From Okeanomitos corallinicola TIOX110 (GTDB taxonomy: Bacteria > Cyanobacteriota > Cyanobacteriia > Cyanobacteriales > Nostocaceae), in assembly GCF_038050375.1 (NCBI RefSeq), contig NZ_CP150887.1:114212-178211 (forward strand): a DNA stretch of 64,000 nucleotides, written 5' to 3'. Below, piece by piece: positions 8,451 to 17,384 of the stretch; position 1 is the stretch's first letter; every line of letters begins with the position of its first letter. The position numbers were made by a program, and so were the translations under genes. Under the pieces are notes generated by a model. The model saw nothing but the letters and a program-made list of their open reading frames with translations. It did not search any database and had not been told where the DNA came from.

Positions 8451-9482
8451 ATGTATTTACCCGAATTATTCCCCCATTTTTTAGTTCTTCAGAGATTAGT
8501 AGATGGTTCTCTTAACCAAAGCCAAAATTTAATTACAGCGATGCGAAGGTGGATTTTAATTAATTGGTTTTATAGAGACATAAACCAAAATTGCCAGTGC
8601 GATCGCTATAATGGTATAACTTTCAATCAATGGAGCGAATACTTTTTTAATCAAGACCTATTACATCTACAACCAGAATTTCAATCTGGACATCCTCTCA
8701 GTCGTTTATTAGAGAAAAATGACGAAATATTCAAACCCCATCATCTCCTCTGTCCCTGTTATAAAACAACTGTAGATTGGTTGCGGTTTTATCATATTAA
8801 TGTTGATGACTGGCTGGGAGATTTACAAAATAATATTTATCTTTCCCCACAAACAGTTAATGCAGCAGTGGAAGAGGCAATATATGGCATCAGTAAAGAT
8901 ATTGATGCTTTAGAATTAGCTGAGAATTTAGATTCTCTACGGGGTTATGAAGGTATCAGTGCTGCTAGATATTTTCCTGCTTTTGGAGAATTAATTACTA
9001 ACCGTAATTTTGAATTTTCTCTCCGCAATCGTCAACCACCTAAAGACCCTATAAATTCTCTATTAAGTTTTGGTTATACACTGTTGTTGAACAATGTCAT
9101 GAGTTTTATTGTTGCTGAAGGACTTTCACCCTATATCGGTAATTTTCACTATGGAGAAAGACAAAAGTCTTATTTAGCCTTTGATTTAATGGAGGAGTTT
9201 CGGTCAATTATTGTGGATAGTTTGGTCATGAATATAATTAATCATTCTGTGTTTAAACCCCATGACTTTGATTTTGTAGAAAGTACAGAAGGAGTATATC
9301 TCAATCAATCTTCACGGCGGGTTTTTCTGCAAAAGTTTGAAGCGAGAATGAATGAAGAAACATCCCACCCTGATTTACAATCTAAAATTACATACCGTCA
9401 TGCAATTCAGTTACAAGTCAGAAGATATAAACGTCATTTATTATCAAATATTCCCTATGCAGCATTTTTAAGACCTGCATGA
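8451..9482 (+). CDS. cas1: Cas1 integrase with an atypical N-terminal domain
   Basis: A 343-residue protein. From about residue 140 it is clearly Cas1: ENLDSLRGYEG with catalytic Glu167, then GNFHYGERQ with His233, and YLAFDLMEEFR with Asp245 and acidic residues 248-249. These are the metal ligands used for spacer integration. Residues 1-130 do not show the usual beta-rich Cas1 N-terminal domain. They are helical and contain LPELFPHFLVLQRLVDG, AMRRWILINWFYRD and CPCYKTTVDWL, which resemble the start of cyanobacterial CRISPR-associated WYL/HTH-type regulators. No reverse transcriptase motif is present. The ATG at 8451 has an AGAGGGA ribosome site; upstream the frame runs back into the last repeat. 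cas2 follows 193 bases downstream. Confidence 0.85.
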   Translation: MYLPELFPHFLVLQRLVDGSLNQSQNLITAMRRWILINWFYRDINQNCQCDRYNGITFNQWSEYFFNQDLLHLQPEFQSGHPLSRLLEKNDEIFKPHHLLCPCYKTTVDWLRFYHINVDDWLGDLQNNIYLSPQTVNAAVEEAIYGISKDIDALELAENLDSLRGYEGISAARYFPAFGELITNRNFEFSLRNRQPPKDPINSLLSFGYTLLLNNVMSFIVAEGLSPYIGNFHYGERQKSYLAFDLMEEFRSIIVDSLVMNIINHSVFKPHDFDFVESTEGVYLNQSSRRVFLQKFEARMNEETSHPDLQSKITYRHAIQLQVRRYKRHLLSNIPYAAFLRPA

Positions 9483-9532
9483 TTTGTGTTGCAATCACTT
9501 AAAAATCGTTGAATTTTCAGCAAAATCCTGTA

Positions 9533-9554
9533 GGGGTTTAGCGATGCTAAACCC
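9533..9554. repeat. Dispersed GGGTTTAGC hairpin, copy 1
   Basis: A near-perfect palindrome (GGGTTTAGCGATGCTAAACCC) just after cas1. Related hairpins occur at 11466-11494 after array 2 and at 14818-14839 after the ThiF remnant. All three sit in gaps downstream of genes or arrays, so they may act as transcription terminators or be a mobile palindromic repeat. No T-run follows this copy. Confidence 0.6.
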
Positions 9555-9675
9555 TATATTTGAACTTGAAAACAAAAATTGCAATATTGTCTGTCAGATA
9601 GTGACTCTACCGTACTTAGTATATTACCTGTAAACTAAGTTATAGTTTCATTAACTTATCGTTTTATTTATCTAA

Positions 9676-9951
9676 ATGCTAGTTGTTGTTGTATATGATA
9701 TTCCTAATGACAAAAGACGCACAAAGTTATCCAATTTTCTCGAAGGTTACGGACGAAGAGTTCAGTTTTCTGTGTTTGAATGTTTTTTGAGTTTGGAGGA
9801 AATGCGACAACTATATATAAAGGTAAGAAAGTTAGTGAAAGCAGAACAGGATAGTGTGCGGTTTTATTGGATATCCCAAGATGCTGTTGATAGGGTGTTA
9901 ACCATTGGTGGTGAACCACCCGAACCACCGCCAAACTATTATGTTATCTAG
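9676..9951 (+). CDS. cas2: Cas2 adaptation protein
   Basis: A 91-residue protein with the Cas2 ferredoxin-like pattern: first strand MLVVVVYDIPNDKRRTKL with conserved Asp8, then GYGRRVQFSVFECFLS, then a strand with VRFYWIS. Length is normal. Cas2 bridges two Cas1 dimers in the spacer integration complex. It lies between the two arrays, downstream of the odd cas1, and directly before the leader of array 2. A 15-base sequence shared with leader 1 (TATATTACCTGTAAA) lies upstream at 9620-9634 and may belong to its promoter. Confidence 0.93.
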   Translation: MLVVVVYDIPNDKRRTKLSNFLEGYGRRVQFSVFECFLSLEEMRQLYIKVRKLVKAEQDSVRFYWISQDAVDRVLTIGGEPPEPPPNYYVI

Positions 9952-10170
9952 GTTTGAGGCTATTTAAGGAGATTTTTGTATCATGACTTTCGACACCAGT
10001 CAGAGAATCGCTGAAACCCCTATTCTTTCGTTGAGTGGTGTCGATTGCTTACTGTGTAAGGGTTTGAGGTATGTGTATGTTTCGATTTTTCGCTCAATAT
10101 GTTACTATTTTACGAGTGGTGTCGATTTGCGGTCTGAAACCCTTACTGGGTAAGGGCTGCTAGACGAACT
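9952..10170 (+). promoter_or_regulatory. Probable leader of CRISPR array 2
   Basis: Non-coding stretch between cas2 and the first repeat of array 2. It carries a 14-base direct repeat, GAGTGGTGTCGATT, at 10033-10046 and 10114-10127, an inverted partner (CGACACCA, 9991-9998), and two copies of CTGAAACCC followed by GTAAGGG-type sequence. Repeated motifs close to the first repeat suit a leader that recruits the adaptation complex. It differs from the leader of array 1. Confidence 0.6.
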
Positions 10171-11367
10171 CCCCACCGATTGGGTTAATTCGGAATAATT
10201 GGAAACCCCGCTGTTGCTGGGTTAGGAATTAAGAAAGCAGAAGCCCCCACCGATTGGGTTAATTCGGAATAATTGGAAACTTAAAATTGTTTAATTCGGT
10301 CACGGAATTAATCCTCCCCACCGATTGGGTTAATTCGGAATAATTGGAAACTTTTTTAATTTTAGTGCTTTTTCCAACTCATCAATAGATTCCCCACCGA
10401 TTGGGTTAATTCGGAATAATTGGAAACTGAAAGTTTGGTTAGTAACAGTCGAATAGCTCGAGCCCCCACCGATTGGGTTAATTCGGAATAATTGGAAACA
10501 ATAAATCCCCCCATCGTTATTGCAAAAATACAATGTCTTTCCCCACCGATTGGGTTAATTCGGAATAATTGGAAACGTTTCTATCCACACCACCTAGTGG
10601 GATTTGGATCCCCACCGATTGGGTTAATTCGGAATAATTGGAAACGTTTTTATCCCCGTTTCTTAAATAGAAATCGAACCACCCCACCGATTGGGTTAAT
10701 TCGGAATAATTGGAAACATTTTTGCAAAGAAACAATTGGTGTAGGTTTGTTTCCCCACCGATTGGGTTAATTCGGAATAATTGGAAACTTTAGAAAACTT
10801 TTAGGGGACATGCACCTAAAACCCCACCGATTGGGTTAATTCGGAATAATTGGAAACACTTCGTTATCGTTCTGGAAACAGCACAGGGTGCTCCCCACCG
10901 ATTGGGTTAATTCGGAATAATTGGAAACGCTTTTGCAGCAGATGAACCAACCAAACCAACAACCAAACCCCACCGATTGGGTTAATTCGGAATAATTGGA
11001 AACAAAGAAAAAGGCTTAACTAAAGCCGACATGGCTAGACTCCCCACCGATTGGGTTAATTCGGAATAATTGGAAACACTTCATATGCACTTGCACTGCT
11101 AGGAGCAGCTAACCCCACCGATTGGGTTAATTCGGAATAATTGGAAACTTCTTCCTTTTGTTGTAATTGTAAAATTCTTACACCCCACCGATTGGGTTAA
11201 TTCGGAATAATTGGAAACCTTGTGTTTTGTTGAACACGTTTCCGTGCCTCAAGCAAAGCACCCCACCGATTGGGTTAATTCGGAATAATTGGAAACGAAA
11301 GATGGTTTCGTTCTGACCTGTTCCACTCCGCCCCCACCGATTGGGTTAATTCGGAATAATTGGAAAC
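10171..11367 (+). CRISPR. CRISPR array 2: 17 repeats of 36 bases, 16 spacers
   Basis: Seventeen identical 36-base repeats begin CCCCACCGATTGGGTTAATT and end CGGAATAATTGGAAAC. Starts are 10171, 10245, 10316, 10392, 10464, 10541, 10610, 10682, 10753, 10822, 10893, 10968, 11042, 11113, 11183, 11261 and 11332. Spacers are about 33-41 bases and all distinct. The last 12 bases (ATAATTGGAAAC) are the same as in array 1, so crRNAs from both arrays would carry the same 5' handle and could load into one effector. A terminator-like hairpin directly after the last repeat supports + strand transcription from a leader on the cas2 side. Confidence 0.98.
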
Positions 11368-11370
11368 GAA

Positions 11371-11403
11371 AAGCCCCCATATTTATGAGGGCTTATTATT
11401 TTG
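11371..11403 (+). terminator. Rho-independent terminator after CRISPR array 2
   Basis: A hairpin with arms AAGCCC (11371-11376) and GGGCTT (11389-11394) is followed by a T-rich run (ATTATTTT). It starts three bases after the final repeat, so it would end the array transcript read on the + strand. Confidence 0.7.
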
Positions 11404-11649
11404 TTATTTAATAGGTGTAGCCAAGATAATTAGGCAATTAAAAAACCTTAAATTGTAGCGATGGGTAAGGGTTTAGCACTGCGCTTTACCCCTACAAATC
11501 TATAATTCTTATGTCCTAATCTTGGTGACTATAGCTATATTTCATTAATTTTGTCATTCGCATCAAAAGACAATCGTTTGATTATCAGAACCTGTAAACT
11601 CATAAATATCAAAACATGAAATATACATTTGCATCCTAAGACAAAAATC

Positions 11650-13800
11650 ATGAATAACAATGAATCCGTCTCCAATGTTATTGAAGTCATCAATGTAAGT
11701 GAAAACGATACTATGAACACGACAATAGAAGACACTTCTATCAACGAAGGAGAAAGATTTGGTAATGATTTAGAAAAAGCCACCAAAGTTCGTCGAGAAA
11801 CTGCTGAAATTTTAAAGAAAATAGCAGACATACTGATGCAATCAGAAATTGCAGGTGAAAATAGCTCTGGTAAATTGGGATTTGAGCAGGATATCGTATA
11901 TCTAAATAGTGTTCGTGAAAATTTACTTCAAGGTGTATTCCGATTACTCGTACTAGGAGATATGAAACGAGGTAAAAGCACCTTATTAAATGCCATCATT
12001 GGGGAAAAAATATTGCCCACAGGTGTTAATCCTTGCACAGCAGTTCTGACCGTTGTTCGCTATGGAGAAAACAAACAAGTAATTATTCATTTTAATGATG
12101 GTAAACAACCAGAAGCAATGGATTTTGATAGCTTTAAAGAACGCTATACTATCCCTCCAGATGAAGCTAAAAAATTAGAAGATGAAGGAATAGCAGCATT
12201 TCCAGATGTAGAATACGCTGTGATTGAATATCCCTTAGATATTTTAGAAAAAGGAGTAGAATTAATAGACAGTCCTGGCTTAAACGATACCGAATCCCGA
12301 AATAATTTAACTCTGGGTTATATCAATAACTGTCATGCAATTCTTTTCGTTCTTTCCGCTACCCAACCATGTACTCAAGCAGAAAGACGCTACTTAGAAA
12401 ATTACATTCATGATAAAGAATTAGCCACATTTTTCCTGATTAATAATTGGGATTTAATTGGTCAAAAAATAGAAGATGAAGATGAATTGCCTGAAGCTGA
12501 AAATAAAATTCGTCAGGTATTTCAAAGTAATCTGTCTCCCTATTGTGAAAACAACGGCAGAAATCTCTATGAGCAAAGAGTATTTGAGTTAAATTCTTTA
12601 GCAGCTTTTAAAGCCCGCACAAAAAAACCCTCTGGTTCACTGGAGGGAACTGGGTTTGATAAGTTTTTCAGTGTCTTACGGCCTTTTCTCACTCAAAAAC
12701 GAATTATTGCCGAGCTACTAAATGTCAAAGGTTTAATTCGTCAAATTTATCATCAAGTTCACGAAGCTGTAGAAATACGCATCACTTTACTAGATACAGG
12801 AGCAGAAGAACTAAAACAAAAAATTCAAGAAGTGCAGCCAGAATTTAATCAATTGGTGGAGATTAGAGATGGATTTAAACATGAAATTCGGACTAAATCA
12901 GAATATTACGCTAATGAATTAGCAGATGATTTTTGTAACTATCTCTCTAACTTAGATAGTACATTTGAAACTGATTTTGCCCCATACCAACCTGACTTGA
13001 AAGTATTTGATTTACTTAAAGGTGGTAAACGAAAAGAGTTTCAAGAGAATTTAGAAAAGTCATTTAATCAGTATTCTAATGATAAGATAGCAAACTGGAC
13101 TAAAACAGCAGAACAAAAACTGAAGGAAGCTTTTTCTCAAATTTCTGAAAGTGCCGAAAATTATGGTGATGCTTATACCCAAGTCACAGATAAAATTTAT
13201 GCAAAACTGAATGAACAAAAAATAGAAACAGGAACAGTTTCTTCAGAAGAACGAACTCCTGGCTGGACGAGATGGGCGGGTGCTGCGGCTGGAATATTTT
13301 TAGGTAATCCGGCGGGGGCTGCTTTAGTAGGTTTTGGAGCTTTAGATTGGAAAAGTTTAATTGGTCAATTTCTGACTGCTGTAGGAGCTAATATCTTTTT
13401 ACTGTATAGTGGGGGAGCGTTTTTAGGGCCAATAGGTATAGCCTTAGCTGGTTTCTTGGCAGGTGCGGTTCAATTACGATTAGCCAGAAATAAATTAGTC
13501 AAGTTAACCAAAGAAAAAATGAAAGAGAGTTTGCCAAATGTCGCTAAGGCAGAAAAGATCAAAATTTATAATTTTGTGAAAGAAATTTTTAATAACTTTG
13601 AGCAGGAAGTAACTCAAAGAATTGACAGTGACATTTCATATCGCAAAGTAGAGTTACAAGAGCTTTTGGATCAAAAAGAATCTCAAGAAATTGACAAAAT
13701 AGCAGAAGTGTCTCGTTTAAATACCCTCAATCAAGAAATTATGGTTCAATGGAAAGCAATAGAAGCTATCACTGACAAACTTCTTGAACAAACTGTATGA
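11650..13800 (+). CDS. Bacterial dynamin-like GTPase
   Basis: A 716-residue protein. The GTPase domain has a P-loop (GDMKRGKST, residues 103-111), a Thr-containing switch region (NPCTAVLTVV), a G3 motif (DSPGLND, about residue 211) and a G4-like NNWD. Long helical regions follow, and a hydrophobic stretch (about 540-620: WAGAAAGIFLGNPAGAALVG, then FLLYSGGAFLGPIGIALAGF) could insert into membrane. This order is that of bacterial dynamin-like proteins, which reshape membranes and include a well-studied Nostoc member of similar length. The ATG at 11650 is chosen; the TTG at 11629 lacks support. It stands alone between array 2 and a gene remnant. Some bacterial dynamins act in phage defence; that role here is only suggested by the CRISPR neighbours. 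Confidence 0.85.
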   Translation: MNNNESVSNVIEVINVSENDTMNTTIEDTSINEGERFGNDLEKATKVRRETAEILKKIADILMQSEIAGENSSGKLGFEQDIVYLNSVRENLLQGVFRLLVLGDMKRGKSTLLNAIIGEKILPTGVNPCTAVLTVVRYGENKQVIIHFNDGKQPEAMDFDSFKERYTIPPDEAKKLEDEGIAAFPDVEYAVIEYPLDILEKGVELIDSPGLNDTESRNNLTLGYINNCHAILFVLSATQPCTQAERRYLENYIHDKELATFFLINNWDLIGQKIEDEDELPEAENKIRQVFQSNLSPYCENNGRNLYEQRVFELNSLAAFKARTKKPSGSLEGTGFDKFFSVLRPFLTQKRIIAELLNVKGLIRQIYHQVHEAVEIRITLLDTGAEELKQKIQEVQPEFNQLVEIRDGFKHEIRTKSEYYANELADDFCNYLSNLDSTFETDFAPYQPDLKVFDLLKGGKRKEFQENLEKSFNQYSNDKIANWTKTAEQKLKEAFSQISESAENYGDAYTQVTDKIYAKLNEQKIETGTVSSEERTPGWTRWAGAAAGIFLGNPAGAALVGFGALDWKSLIGQFLTAVGANIFLLYSGGAFLGPIGIALAGFLAGAVQLRLARNKLVKLTKEKMKESLPNVAKAEKIKIYNFVKEIFNNFEQEVTQRIDSDISYRKVELQELLDQKESQEIDKIAEVSRLNTLNQEIMVQWKAIEAITDKLLEQTV

Positions 13801-13835
13801 GTTTACTAAGGTTACAGAATTTGAATGTGAAAATA

Positions 13836-14043
13836 CTATAGCAATCCTAAGCTGTTGTGCATTTAATTTGTATAAATCTAACGGGCAAGATGCCCGCACC
13901 ACAAGACTTAACAATATTAGCATGATCAAATTTAGCTGCTGAACAGCTTACCCCAATCATGAGAAAATACGTAGATAAAAATCCTTATTTTATAAGCATT
14001 TGAGGCTTGTTGAACTCTCACGTATCATTTAGGATTGCTATAT
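13836..14043. repeat. MITE-like inverted-repeat element
   Basis: The segment is bounded by inverted 14-base arms TATAGCAATCCTAA (left, about 13837) and TTAGGATTGCTATA (right, about 14029-14042). No coding frame lies inside. The arms resemble a common Nostocales miniature element related to IS630-type ends with TA at the border. It accounts for most of the 297-base gap after the dynamin gene, together with a short GC-rich hairpin (CGGGCAAGATGCCCG, about 13881). Confidence 0.5.
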
Positions 14044-14097
14044 AGCCCTTACCATGCTAGTGAGGTACAAAGTTTTTTCGTTTTAGGGAACTCTTAA

Positions 14098-14793
14098 CAG
14101 GGAACAGTGAATAGATTGGTGTGTACTTCATTAGACTGGGAAACGCTATATGTCAAGTATTTAATCAAAAAAATTTACCCTACAGGTTCTCATATCAAAG
14201 CCATCCCTACATCATGCGAAAGCCCCATTACTGAAACAGAAATTGCCTTATCTGATTTAATCGTAGTCGCAACCGATAATCATCTCTCTCGCAAACAAGC
14301 CCAGGAATTAGCATTGAAATATATGCGTCCTCTGCTTTGCTTAGGTACTCACATTGATATCAATCCCTCTGACAACACCCCACGTATGTTCTGTCGTGTC
14401 ACCGTTCCGCCTTTAGGGGGTGGTTGGTGCTTAATGTGCGGTAATATTATTAGCTTGCAAAAAGCAGCCGTTGAATCCGCACCCGCACAAATCAATCAAA
14501 TGGTGAATCGCGCAGGTTATATAGAAGGAATCAACGACCCCGCCGTATTTTGGTTAAATAGCATCTGTGCTAATACCGGAGTTGGTGTTATTCACGGCAT
14601 GATTAGTGGCTTTCTCAATCTCGATGCTGGCATTGATTGGATTTATGAGTTTCCCCATTCCGTTTGGCATCAAACGGATACAATGTATCTCGAAACACCA
14701 AATTGTTATTTCTGCTCTCAATCTGAAGGTCTGGAAACCGAGACTGAAGACATTGATAAAGAAGGCGATTTTGATAATATGGACTATTGGTGA
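14098..14793 (+). pseudogene. ThiF/E1-like adenylyltransferase, N-terminally truncated
   Basis: The frame opens right after a stop at 14095 and encodes about 230 residues of an E1/ThiF-type fold. LSDLIVVATDNHLSRKQAQEL matches the segment after the nucleotide site in which the family recognises its small-protein partner. Two CxxC pairs (CLMC and CYFC) look like the structural zinc site. The N-terminal Gly-rich ATP loop (GxGGxG) is missing, and the only start available is a GTG at 14107 with no ribosome site. The protein probably cannot adenylate a substrate. A hairpin repeat follows at 14818-14839. It could be an annotated short ThiF gene elsewhere, but I read it as broken. Confidence 0.65.
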
Positions 14794-14927
14794 ATAACAT
14801 CACAATCATAATTAGTAGGGGTTTAGCACTGCTAAACCCTTATCAATCGCTAAAAGTCTCTTGCCTCTTGCCTTACCTCAACGATAAATTTTAACGCCTA
14901 CCTACTTATTACACACAAGACTTGAAT

Positions 14928-15644
14928 TTAACAACCATTCAAAAGCAATTTACAATCACGCTGATTAATTGCAATTTTCCCTAACTCCAAAATTACAGCC
15001 AGTGGCACATCAACAGATTTAAGAGCCTCAGAAATAGTAACTTTATTAGTGCGTAACAACGTTAAAACCTGCCGCACTTTAGGAACAACAGGATCATTTT
15101 TCTGAGTATAACCACGATTAATAGCAATTTTTAGCCCATTTTCAATATCATCTACTGTAGCAGTGCGATTTTTATCTATTAATAATTTCTGTTTTCCAGG
15201 AATTGCATTTGTAATTTGAATACCAACATAATCAGGTTTTCTTCGTTGGGGAATAATATCAAAATTGTAAAGTCGCTTTTGTCCTTGAGAATCTACAGTT
15301 TGCACCAGTAAATTAGTAATATTAGTAGAGGTAGATTGGGGAAACTTCAAAGTTTTGATTACTCTTAAAAAAATGGTTGTAGCTTTTCCACTGTTTAAAT
15401 CTGCATCTGTAGTGTAGACCAGTCGTGAAGGATCTGCTAATAAAATGTAAGCAATAGTTTCATCCGTTTGACTAAAACTGATAGGTGTAGCACGTCCAGG
15501 AGTGACTTTAACTTGAATTTTATTCTTAACAGCTATATCCCTTTCTATCAAGCGATAAGCAGGAGTTTGTGCTTGGACAACAGGCACTATTCCACCACAC
15601 AATAATACACTAATGGCAATGATTTTAAAAGCGAATAGTTTCAT
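14928..15644 (-). CDS. VirB9/TraK-like secreted conjugation protein
   Basis: A 238-residue protein with a clear signal peptide (charged start, hydrophobic core, VVQAQ cleavage region near residue 26). The rest is beta-rich (ATPISFSQTDETIAYILLAD), resembling the VirB9/TrbG/TraK group of periplasmic proteins that build the outer-membrane ring of type IV secretion systems with VirB10. It ends in a helical segment and a short Cys-containing tail (NQRDCKLLLNGC). It lies 49 bases downstream of the VirB10 gene on the same strand, so the two are probably co-transcribed. VirB9 usually precedes VirB10, so the order is unusual and the assignment is tentative. Confidence 0.55.
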   Translation of the reverse strand: MKLFAFKIIAISVLLCGGIVPVVQAQTPAYRLIERDIAVKNKIQVKVTPGRATPISFSQTDETIAYILLADPSRLVYTTDADLNSGKATTIFLRVIKTLKFPQSTSTNITNLLVQTVDSQGQKRLYNFDIIPQRRKPDYVGIQITNAIPGKQKLLIDKNRTATVDDIENGLKIAINRGYTQKNDPVVPKVRQVLTLLRTNKVTISEALKSVDVPLAVILELGKIAINQRDCKLLLNGC

Positions 15645-15693
15645 ATCTATTTGAGATTTGGAATTGTCAATTTTGATTTATCTAAAATTAGTT

Positions 15694-17322
15694 TCATTGT
15701 TGAACTTTCAAGAAATTATTAACAACAACTGAAACCTCCATACCTTCAGGTAAATACTGAATATTAGGACGTTGCAACAATTCCTGAACCGCTTGATCAG
15801 AACGTCTCGATAGGCGATCGCTCAATGGATCAAAAAATCCCTCCAATGCAGCAGCCCATATCTGCGGGTCAGCATTAGTAGTAACCGTACTTTGATTAAA
15901 ACTACCACCAGAAACAACAGTGCTAGATTGCGTGCGGGGTTGATTAACTATATTACCCACTCTTCCCAAACTACTAAGTAATCCCACTAATAAATCTTGT
16001 TTAGCAATATCTGACCCTGCATCATGCAGCTTTTGAGCAATTAATGGACGCTTGTTTCCACCCCGAATTAATAACGTATTCGCTGGTATCGTTTCCTGTT
16101 TAACTGTACCTTGGAAATTAGGATAAACCAATGCGATCGCAGTAGCCGAAACCAAATTACTCTTACTTACAGATGTAGTTTTAGCAACCACAACAGTGCC
16201 AGCAGGAAACGCAACCGTGCCATCTGTAGCTTTGAGAGGTTTAGTTAACTCCACAGCAAAGCGGTCATGAGCATTTTTACCACCTTCATCCCAAATCATC
16301 GGCATGATCACTTTAGCAGAAGCAGATGTACCCAGTGCTACATCTTTATTGTTTTCTGAATTGACATTGATTAAATCAACAGGAGTACGGTTGAGAATAC
16401 CCATCATACCAGGTGTTAAATCAGTTTGATTGTCAACATTTTTAGAACCAATCAAAACTGTATTTAGTTCAGTTTCTTCCAGCATTGATGTACTTGGTTT
16501 TAAGGTTTTAGAACCTTGATTAACTGGTGTAGTTTTTTCTTGAATTGAGTTGCTAATTTGTGACTCTCCCAAACTAGATAATTGCTTCCATTTGCGTAAA
16601 ACATCAGCAATATTTTCAGTATTTTCTACTGATGTTTCTACTGATTGTTTTGTTTGTGGAGAAGTATTTATTATAGGTGAATTAAAAGGAGTGGGAACAG
16701 GATTTCTTCTAATTACAGGTGCAGGTTCAGCAAATCTAACAGCAGTCGTGCGCGGTGGAACAGTTTGACGTACTGGCCTAACTGATGGAGTTGGTTTTGG
16801 TTCTGATTTTAGTTCTGATTTTAGTTCTGGTTTTGGTGAAGTAGTGGGAACTGGTTCTACTTGAAGTTGTTGCTGTTGGTCTTGAAAAGCTAATCTACTT
16901 TTTAGTTCAGCAGTTTCATCTAAATTAGGTTCGTTAGTTGGCAAGGAATTATTAGTTTTCACAGCTTGTTTAACGGGAGGTTTAGGTTGTAAAAATCCAA
17001 ACCAAAGCAATGAACCAGAACCAATAACCATTCCTACCAGACCGACTACAAAAACGAGACGGACACCTGGTTTTTCTGTTAAAGGTCGCTCTATTGCTTT
17101 TTCTTCATCTTGTTGCAAACGGTATTCTTGAGAAATAAGCCCAGTTGCGTTAGGGTTATACCCTGCCAACATTTGTTCCTCTTCAGGACTAATATTTTCT
17201 TCCTCTTCCAAAATGTTTTTATTCAAACGATGATGACCGTTATTAGTATTAGATTCTAAGGAATAATTAGCAGAATTACCGTTGTGGGAATTAAATTCTT
17301 GATTCTGATTTGTATTGTCCAT
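15694..17322 (-). CDS. VirB10/TrbI-family type IV secretion protein
   Basis: A 542-residue protein in the VirB10/TrbI layout: a polar cytoplasmic N-terminus, one membrane helix (about 88-110, LVFVVGLVGMVIGSGSLLWF), a Pro-rich periplasmic linker (about 112-220), then a conserved C-terminal beta-barrel region. There FAVELTKPLKATDGTVAFPA, GTVVVAKTT and ANTLLIRGG fit the family. VirB10 spans from inner membrane to outer-membrane pore and senses ATPase activity. It is read towards the VirB9/TraK-like gene and lies downstream of a 423-base gap carrying a 70-base direct repeat. Confidence in the family is high; function is doubtful because the VirB4 gene of this cluster is broken. Confidence 0.8.
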   Translation of the reverse strand: MDNTNQNQEFNSHNGNSANYSLESNTNNGHHRLNKNILEEEENISPEEEQMLAGYNPNATGLISQEYRLQQDEEKAIERPLTEKPGVRLVFVVGLVGMVIGSGSLLWFGFLQPKPPVKQAVKTNNSLPTNEPNLDETAELKSRLAFQDQQQQLQVEPVPTTSPKPELKSELKSEPKPTPSVRPVRQTVPPRTTAVRFAEPAPVIRRNPVPTPFNSPIINTSPQTKQSVETSVENTENIADVLRKWKQLSSLGESQISNSIQEKTTPVNQGSKTLKPSTSMLEETELNTVLIGSKNVDNQTDLTPGMMGILNRTPVDLINVNSENNKDVALGTSASAKVIMPMIWDEGGKNAHDRFAVELTKPLKATDGTVAFPAGTVVVAKTTSVSKSNLVSATAIALVYPNFQGTVKQETIPANTLLIRGGNKRPLIAQKLHDAGSDIAKQDLLVGLLSSLGRVGNIVNQPRTQSSTVVSGGSFNQSTVTTNADPQIWAAALEGFFDPLSDRLSRRSDQAVQELLQRPNIQYLPEGMEVSVVVNNFLKVQQ

Positions 17323-17384
17323 GATTTTACTTTTTGATTGGTCAATAGTTTAAGTAGTTTTGAGTAAATTCACGAAAAATCATC

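Noticed and set aside
8451..9482. Reverse transcriptase-Cas1 fusion
   Set aside because: No YxDD or other reverse transcriptase motif is present and the protein is only 343 residues.
10330..10770. Open frames through CRISPR array 2 encoding repeated NPIGG/SPPIGLIRNNWK peptides
   Set aside because: They are artefacts of the repeat units.
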